From a virus, in the IMG/VR virus record IMGVR_UViG_3300030108_005139, positions 1 to 64,000 of that record: a DNA stretch of 64,000 bases, one strand, 5' to 3'. Under the pieces are notes generated by a model. It was not told where the DNA came from, ran no database searches, and saw only the letters and a program-made list of their open reading frames with translations. Positions 59,760-64,000 of the stretch are shown here, in pieces. The translations under genes were made by a program, and so were the position numbers. Numbering within the stretch: the stretch's first letter is position 1; each line of letters opens with the position of its first letter.

Positions 59760-60560
59760 TTAAATTGTAATCGATTTAGTGATACTGTCTTTCTGCATAC
59801 ACCACACCAACATTTCCTCATTAGAAGCTGGTCTGTCTAAAGCCTCAAAAGCCTCTACCATATCTTGCTTTTGCAAAGGCTTATTAAGAACATATTTTTC
59901 CTCGTTAATTATAGCAACTGGATATTTTAACATATTCCTTCTATAACCCTGTGCGTGTGCCCTTTTCATATACTCTGACTCTGCACCAGGCTTGCCAAGA
60001 GGGTAGCCTGCTTCTAGTTCATATTTAAACTCCCCAAGTTCCCGATACGTTTCTTTGGCCATTATATGATAATCAGCATAACCCTTATGGAGCGATTCAT
60101 AAATTTCAAGATTGTTTTCGTGTGGATTCATAGCGTTATTTTGCTTTCTAAACCTATAAAATGGATAAGCGTAATGAATAACACAACCCACATTATTATG
60201 TGAATTTATGTGACTTATACTTCTAGAAATCCAATCATCTTCAACAACAAACAAATGGTCATCAGGTGAGTCAATAAAATAATCCCCTTGAGCTATCCTT
60301 CTAGCTTGAACCTTTGCATACTTTGTGCAGATAGGGTAATCGTTCTTTTCATTTAATATTAGTTTGTAGTCAGCACAGTTCGGTTGTAAACTATTGAGAT
60401 AGTTCAAAACCCTGTCGTCAGTCGAACCGTTGTCAACAACGATGAGTTCAATGTTGTTTGAATCGTATGTGCTTGTTTTAAAAAAACTTTCTATACAGTT
60501 TTTAATTAACAAGGGTCTGTTGTAAGAAGTGACACACAGACTGACTAAGCCGCTACTCAT
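59760..60560 (-). CDS. Family 2 glycosyltransferase
   Basis: The start is ATG 60560 (MSSGLVSLCVTSYNRPLLIK); an ATG eight codons earlier lies in the methyltransferase gene. The GT-A fold signature is visible: VSLCVTSYNRPLLIKNCIES, ELIVVDNGSTDD and later VVEDDWIS with the acidic metal site. It has 266 residues. The enzyme would transfer a sugar from a nucleotide donor to an acceptor. No membrane segment is present, so the acceptor is soluble or peripheral. It ends the sugar cassette and overlaps the methyltransferase by 8 bp. Confidence 0.88.
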   Translation of the reverse strand: MSSGLVSLCVTSYNRPLLIKNCIESFFKTSTYDSNNIELIVVDNGSTDDRVLNYLNSLQPNCADYKLILNEKNDYPICTKYAKVQARRIAQGDYFIDSPDDHLFVVEDDWISRSISHINSHNNVGCVIHYAYPFYRFRKQNNAMNPHENNLEIYESLHKGYADYHIMAKETYRELGEFKYELEAGYPLGKPGAESEYMKRAHAQGYRRNMLKYPVAIINEEKYVLNKPLQKQDMVEAFEALDRPASNEEMLVWCMQKDSITKSITI

Positions 60561-61203
60561 TATAAACCCTCTTAAAAACAACACATCGATCTGCTTTTTC
60601 TACGAATTCAACTCTTGGGTCTAACTTAAGTTCTTCACAAACTTTCCAGGGACCACCATCTCTTTCTACATAATGTATATCTGGAACTTGATCTTTACTG
60701 GCATTGTGAAAAACAATATATGACCCAGCGCCGCCAGATAAAATACAACTCTCAGCATCTTTTTTTGTTTGAAGATAGGTGTGATTGCCATCAATAAAAT
60801 ACACATCCATATCAAACTTTTCGCTATCCAGCACTTTATCCGAATGACCTTTAACTAGGGTAAAGTTTTCGTAACCCTTGTCTTCTAAAAAGTCCACAAT
60901 GTCCTTGTGAAGAGCAACATTCAACATTCTCCATTTGTTAATTATTTTGTGAGTCTGTTCGCCACTGTTTTCTTCAGCAATTAACTCAAACAAATCAACA
61001 CCAGTCGCATAATAATTTTCTTTATTTTCACTTAAAAAGTCTAAAACTTTTCGAAAAGTACCACAAAAATAGACACCAATCTCAAGATATCTAGGTTCGT
61101 CAAACTTGTTTAATAATTCTAAAATACATTGAGTTTCAATTTCTGACAAATCGGTTCTACTACCATATAATTCATCACGAAATTCTTTCTCTTTAATATC
61201 CAT
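60553..61203 (-). CDS. Class I methyltransferase (type 24 family)
   Basis: Motif I of the SAM fold is YLEIGVYFCGTF (about residues 39-50), the second acidic position is ATGVDLFEL, and DVYFIDGNHTYLQTKKDAES (about 134-153) is the family signature. The 216 residues are typical. It methylates a small molecule, often a sugar in glycan loci. GGAGG precedes the ATG. In this cluster it would modify a sugar or its attached group. Confidence 0.85.
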   Translation of the reverse strand: MDIKEKEFRDELYGSRTDLSEIETQCILELLNKFDEPRYLEIGVYFCGTFRKVLDFLSENKENYYATGVDLFELIAEENSGEQTHKIINKWRMLNVALHKDIVDFLEDKGYENFTLVKGHSDKVLDSEKFDMDVYFIDGNHTYLQTKKDAESCILSGGAGSYIVFHNASKDQVPDIHYVERDGGPWKVCEELKLDPRVEFVEKADRCVVFKRVYNE

Positions 61204-61206
61204 TTA

Positions 61207-62265
61207 CTAAGCGCCTCCAAATTCTTTAAAATATTTTTCCAATGTCTCACTATCTCGTATTACATTAACAGAATCACAACTTCTGTAGGAATTTGAATCT
61301 GAGAAGTCGTTTACTAATACTCTTTTACAGTGCGGTAAATCAAATATAATATTATCATATTGAACTCCAAAGCCCTCCAGTTGCCTAATTGTATTATCGT
61401 AACTTTCTTTTCGTTTTCTGGAAGTTGTTAGCACTAGGTGAATCTTTCCAGTATTATAAATCTTGTTAATAAACTCGATGTTTTTATTCAAGGGCCTAGA
61501 AAACCCCCATCGCGGGGAAAAGAACCTAGAGGAGTTCTTAAATAATACGCCATCTATATCTAGGAATATTGTCATAAAATCAGATTTATATTTTCGCCAC
61601 TCCTCAAGCGTTCCCCAATCACAATAATCACTAATTTCTTTTGAGGAAAATAAAGTATTATCCAATATCATATTGAAAATTATATGTGATATATACAGGG
61701 AATCTTTTTGTTCCATTTTCTCATAATATTCCACAAACTGTTCTGCCTTTAAAAAAGAGTAGCCGCCTACACAGAAATTGGAACTAATGATTCTTTTTTC
61801 AACTATGTTATCAATTAAATCCATATCATTTAAGGAAACGTAACTCTTGTTTGACGCATTAACACTTTGTAAATCATTTAAATCACAAGTACAAACGTAA
61901 TTTCCCTCCTCCAAATCAGCAACAAAAAAGTTATCAACGTCTTTTATAAAGATTGGACCCTGAATATCGTTATCAATAATTGTCCTGTATACAGTTTCAG
62001 GCTGAGATTTTGTTGGTTGTTTTAATACATATATTTTTGGCACCACGCCCACCTCTTTAAAGGCAGCGAAAATACCCTCAATACTAGCGTATTGGTGTAG
62101 GTGTTCCTCTAAAATGGTTAAATAAACGTTCTCAACTTTTTCCAAGTTTAAGCCCTTAATAGCTGCAACCACCATTAAGTTTCCATCCGGGTGTGTTAAC
62201 AGCCACTTTGGTCTAAGGTTTGGAAATCTTGAAGACTTACCAGCAGCTGGTATAATTAAATTCAT
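61207..62265 (-). CDS. Sugar nucleotidyltransferase-HAD phosphatase fusion
   Basis: Residues 1 to about 228 form the nucleotidyltransferase: IIPAAGKSSRF (5-14) with K20, KDVDNFF (D109, D111) for metal. Residues about 230-352 form a HAD phosphatase: MTIFLDIDGVLF (D236, D238), then LVLTTSRKRKESYDNTIR and LVNDFSDSN. The first activates a sugar or alcohol phosphate with CTP, UTP or GTP; the second removes a phosphate. Having both in one chain makes a short pathway. The start lies inside the end of the kinase gene (29-bp overlap). Confidence 0.85.
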   Translation of the reverse strand: MNLIIPAAGKSSRFPNLRPKWLLTHPDGNLMVVAAIKGLNLEKVENVYLTILEEHLHQYASIEGIFAAFKEVGVVPKIYVLKQPTKSQPETVYRTIIDNDIQGPIFIKDVDNFFVADLEEGNYVCTCDLNDLQSVNASNKSYVSLNDMDLIDNIVEKRIISSNFCVGGYSFLKAEQFVEYYEKMEQKDSLYISHIIFNMILDNTLFSSKEISDYCDWGTLEEWRKYKSDFMTIFLDIDGVLFKNSSRFFSPRWGFSRPLNKNIEFINKIYNTGKIHLVLTTSRKRKESYDNTIRQLEGFGVQYDNIIFDLPHCKRVLVNDFSDSNSYRSCDSVNVIRDSETLEKYFKEFGGA

Positions 62266-63148
62266 CCCTTTCTCCTAGTAAACAAAACAGACACTCAATA
62301 ACGTATCTCTTTACCTCCACAGTTTTTGCGTAGGGAAGTAAGCGAAACATATTTAGTAATTGGAAAAGCTTATAATATTGTGTGTAAAAAGGATACTTGT
62401 TAAAGTGTGCATCGATTTTTTCGTCTAAGTGTTTCAAAACTGTTAGCATCCTAATTTGATCATAATCTTGTTTATAAAACAAGCTGCTCCAAAAAAAGTA
62501 AGTATCCTGTCTAAGTTTCGCAATATCCTGTAGTGGAGACTCTAGATAACAATTGAGGAAATCAATTAGGTATATCTCTTTATTTGCTTCACTCACTAAA
62601 ATATTTGAAAGCGTTAAGTCACCGTGACAAGAACCTACAGGTATTGTATAACACATCTGCTCATTATTTAAATAAGCATCAATTAAAGCATAAATTTTCT
62701 CTATATTCTTTCCATATTTATCATTCTTGTCGATTCTTTGATAGGTTTGTTTTAATTTAGAATTGAACAACCCTCTATCAACCAATTGAGGTGTACTGGT
62801 CTCAATTGACTGTTCAATCAAGCCGACAATTTTTTCAATGAAAAACTCTAATTGACTTTTAGAGCAAAACTGTAAAAACGTAATACAATCCCTTGCTTGT
62901 GCATATTCCATATCAAAAAAAAATAAACCATTGTCACTTTCACCACAACAGTCAATTAGTGGAATATTTATATTCTCAAGCTTTAGATTTTTACGAGCTT
63001 CTTTTTGTTTCTCAGCCTGTATTTTTAATCTATGGGAGGTAGCTTCATTCGTAGACTTTTTTCTAACAAAATAAGAACCAGACTTGTGTATTATACTTAA
63101 TTCTGCACCAGAATTACCTTCAATTACGATTTGCCTAGTTCCACCCAT
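62237..63148 (-). CDS. APH/choline-kinase-like phosphotransferase
   Basis: The 303-residue protein has the kinase signature SCHGDLTLSNIL (H175, D177, N182) and IYLIDF (D196) of the aminoglycoside phosphotransferase and choline kinase family. The substrate loop is not recognisable. In sugar loci such kinases phosphorylate an alcohol or sugar that a nucleotidyltransferase then activates; its neighbour is exactly such an enzyme. It starts at ATG 63148 with weak ribosome site. An antibiotic-resistance role is unlikely given the neighbours. Confidence 0.82.
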   Translation of the reverse strand: MGGTRQIVIEGNSGAELSIIHKSGSYFVRKKSTNEATSHRLKIQAEKQKEARKNLKLENINIPLIDCCGESDNGLFFFDMEYAQARDCITFLQFCSKSQLEFFIEKIVGLIEQSIETSTPQLVDRGLFNSKLKQTYQRIDKNDKYGKNIEKIYALIDAYLNNEQMCYTIPVGSCHGDLTLSNILVSEANKEIYLIDFLNCYLESPLQDIAKLRQDTYFFWSSLFYKQDYDQIRMLTVLKHLDEKIDAHFNKYPFYTQYYKLFQLLNMFRLLPYAKTVEVKRYVIECLFCLLGERDEFNYTSCW

Positions 63149-63169
63149 AAACTAAAAAACAACAAGCCT

Positions 63170-63346
63170 TTATTCATCTTCTTCTTTTTTTACTTCAATC
63201 AACGGTGGGTTCGTTACCATTAATTCACCCTCTTCATTAGCAGCCAGTACAAAGCTCTTTAACACTTCTGTAATGTCGCTTTGTTCCATCAATGACTTTT
63301 GTAAAGCCATCATAACTGATCCGAGCGCTTGATTAGATAATTTCAT
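63170..63346 (-). CDS. Small conserved phage protein, 58 aa
   Basis: This gene is not usually called. ATG 63346 reads MKLSNQALGSVMMALQKSLM, then EQSDITEVLKSF and VTNPPLIEVKKEEDE, with TAA at 63172-63170. TAGGAGG lies 7 nt upstream. It overlaps the end of the epimerase gene by 14 bp. The K-L-S-N-x-A-L-G-x-x-M-x-A-L-Q-K pattern and V-x-N-P-P are familiar from small proteins of T4-like phages, as far as I remember. It is helical with an acidic end. Function is unknown. It shows that the sugar cassette is interleaved with phage genes. Confidence 0.75.
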   Translation of the reverse strand: MKLSNQALGSVMMALQKSLMEQSDITEVLKSFVLAANEEGELMVTNPPLIEVKKEEDE

Positions 63347-64000
63347 TTTTTAGCCTCCTAAAGCATTCATTAATTCCTTTCTCAATAGTATACTCAGGCT
63401 TCCACCCTAAGTCCAGTAGAGGTTGGATATCTGCCTTTGTATATCTTACGTCACCTTCCCTTTCCGCCACATATTTAAACACGGTCTCTGGAAGATGTTG
63501 TAACACAATTTCTTTCATTTCATTTAGCGATATATTATTGCCCGTTCCAACATCAAAATGTTGACCATAAAAATCACGGTCGTGCTCCATTGCAAATATA
63601 TTTGCCGACACAACATCTTCGCGATTAGCCATATCTCTTCTTTGTTCACCATCACCAGTAATAAAGGGAGATTTATCATCTCGGATGTGCTGCATCCAAT
63701 TTGCTACTGCTGTGGCGTATGCAGTCTTGGCCTGCTGATCGGGAGAGTAAACATTAAAATATCTCAATGTAACAGTATCTAAACCATATAATTGAGAGTA
63801 CATCTTACACTCCATCTCAGTATAAAGCTTTTGCAAAGCATAAGGACTGGCTGGGCCGTCTCCGTTCCCTACGACAGAAGAGGAACCAGCATAAATTAAA
63901 CGTTTAGCCCCAACCTTTCTGGCAAAGTTTAAAACAGTGCTCCCGGCAATGACATTATTTTTTGTTGTTTCAACGGGATGCTCAACACTGTAGGCTACTC
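63333..64000 (-). CDS. NAD-dependent sugar epimerase, 5' end missing
   Basis: Translation continues from the window edge without a start, so only the C-terminal about 222 residues are present. They include RLIYAGSSSVVGNG (catalytic serine), SPYALQK (Y-x-x-x-K), then TLRYFNVYSPDQ and FITGDGEQRRDMANREDVVS, the extended SDR pattern of UDP-glucose 4-epimerase-type enzymes. The NAD-binding GxxGxxG lies outside. It would interconvert or dehydrate a nucleotide sugar for the downstream cassette. The overlap with the next gene is 14 bp. Confidence 0.9.
   Translation of the reverse strand, partial: VAYSVEHPVETTKNNVIAGSTVLNFARKVGAKRLIYAGSSSVVGNGDGPASPYALQKLYTEMECKMYSQLYGLDTVTLRYFNVYSPDQQAKTAYATAVANWMQHIRDDKSPFITGDGEQRRDMANREDVVSANIFAMEHDRDFYGQHFDVGTGNNISLNEMKEIVLQHLPETVFKYVAEREGDVRYTKADIQPLLDLGWKPEYTIEKGINECFRRLKNEII

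Noticed and set aside
62237-63148. Antibiotic-resistance aminoglycoside kinase
   Set aside because: The kinase overlaps a nucleotidyltransferase and lies in a sugar cassette; no resistance context such as an integron or transposon is seen.

Overview
The window is a stretch of a tailed-phage genome of the T4 superfamily (contractile-tail, myovirus-like), probably from an uncultivated and perhaps marine phage. This rests on a T4-type large terminase next to a gp20-type portal, baseplate proteins like gp6 and gp25, a gp5-like spike, a gp55-like late sigma factor, a zinc-finger/TOPRIM primase and a gp46/gp47-type recombination nuclease. The DNA is AT-rich. Every gene I accept lies on the minus strand and genes are packed end to end with many ATGA, GTGA or TAATG junctions. 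No stretch over 300 bases lacks a gene. I see no tRNA, CRISPR array or insertion sequence. The host cannot be named from this sequence.

In the direction of transcription (high to low coordinates) the layout is as follows. 64000-59760 is a sugar or glycan cassette: an epimerase cut by the window edge, a tiny phage gene, an APH-type kinase, a nucleotidyltransferase-HAD fusion, a methyltransferase and a family 2 glycosyltransferase. 59758-58237 holds an FmdB-type zinc ribbon, a small membrane protein, the gp55-like sigma factor and a small coiled-coil protein. 58235-23569 is the virion block: a spike with an amidase domain, gp25, gp6, a DNRLRE-like protein, a 3410-residue LamG protein and several large structural proteins. 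23556-17651 carries resolvase, primase, a small tagged protein, a cysteine synthase and a single-chain SbcD-SbcC nuclease with its own sigma70-type promoter. 17616-16665 is a probable lysis cluster (holin-like and spanin-like genes) that also contains an unlisted 25-residue peptide with nine cysteines. 16662-5932 is an accessory block. 5930-1 is the packaging and head block: terminase, portal, two conserved head-region proteins and two tiny tandem membrane proteins.

The most interesting system is in the accessory block. Seven proteins of unrelated function start with nearly the same 14-residue peptide (type MKLLFENWRKFLNE) and six more start with a second one (type MKITKSQLKQIIKEEL). Twelve of the 13 carry a [LI]-x-E tripeptide at or near the end of the tag, the T4 prohead-protease cleavage consensus, and the layout resembles the T4 capsid-targeting sequence MKTYQEF(I/L)xE. 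I infer that these are two families of head-packaging tags. The cargo includes two minimal nucleotidyltransferases, an HNH nuclease, a possible PD-(D/E)XK nuclease, two ParB/sulfiredoxin-like proteins and an amidoligase-like enzyme. In the five-gene run 9938-5932 the DNA repeat encoding the tag also supplies the stop codon of the preceding gene, so recombination between repeats could swap or delete cargo genes without breaking any reading frame.
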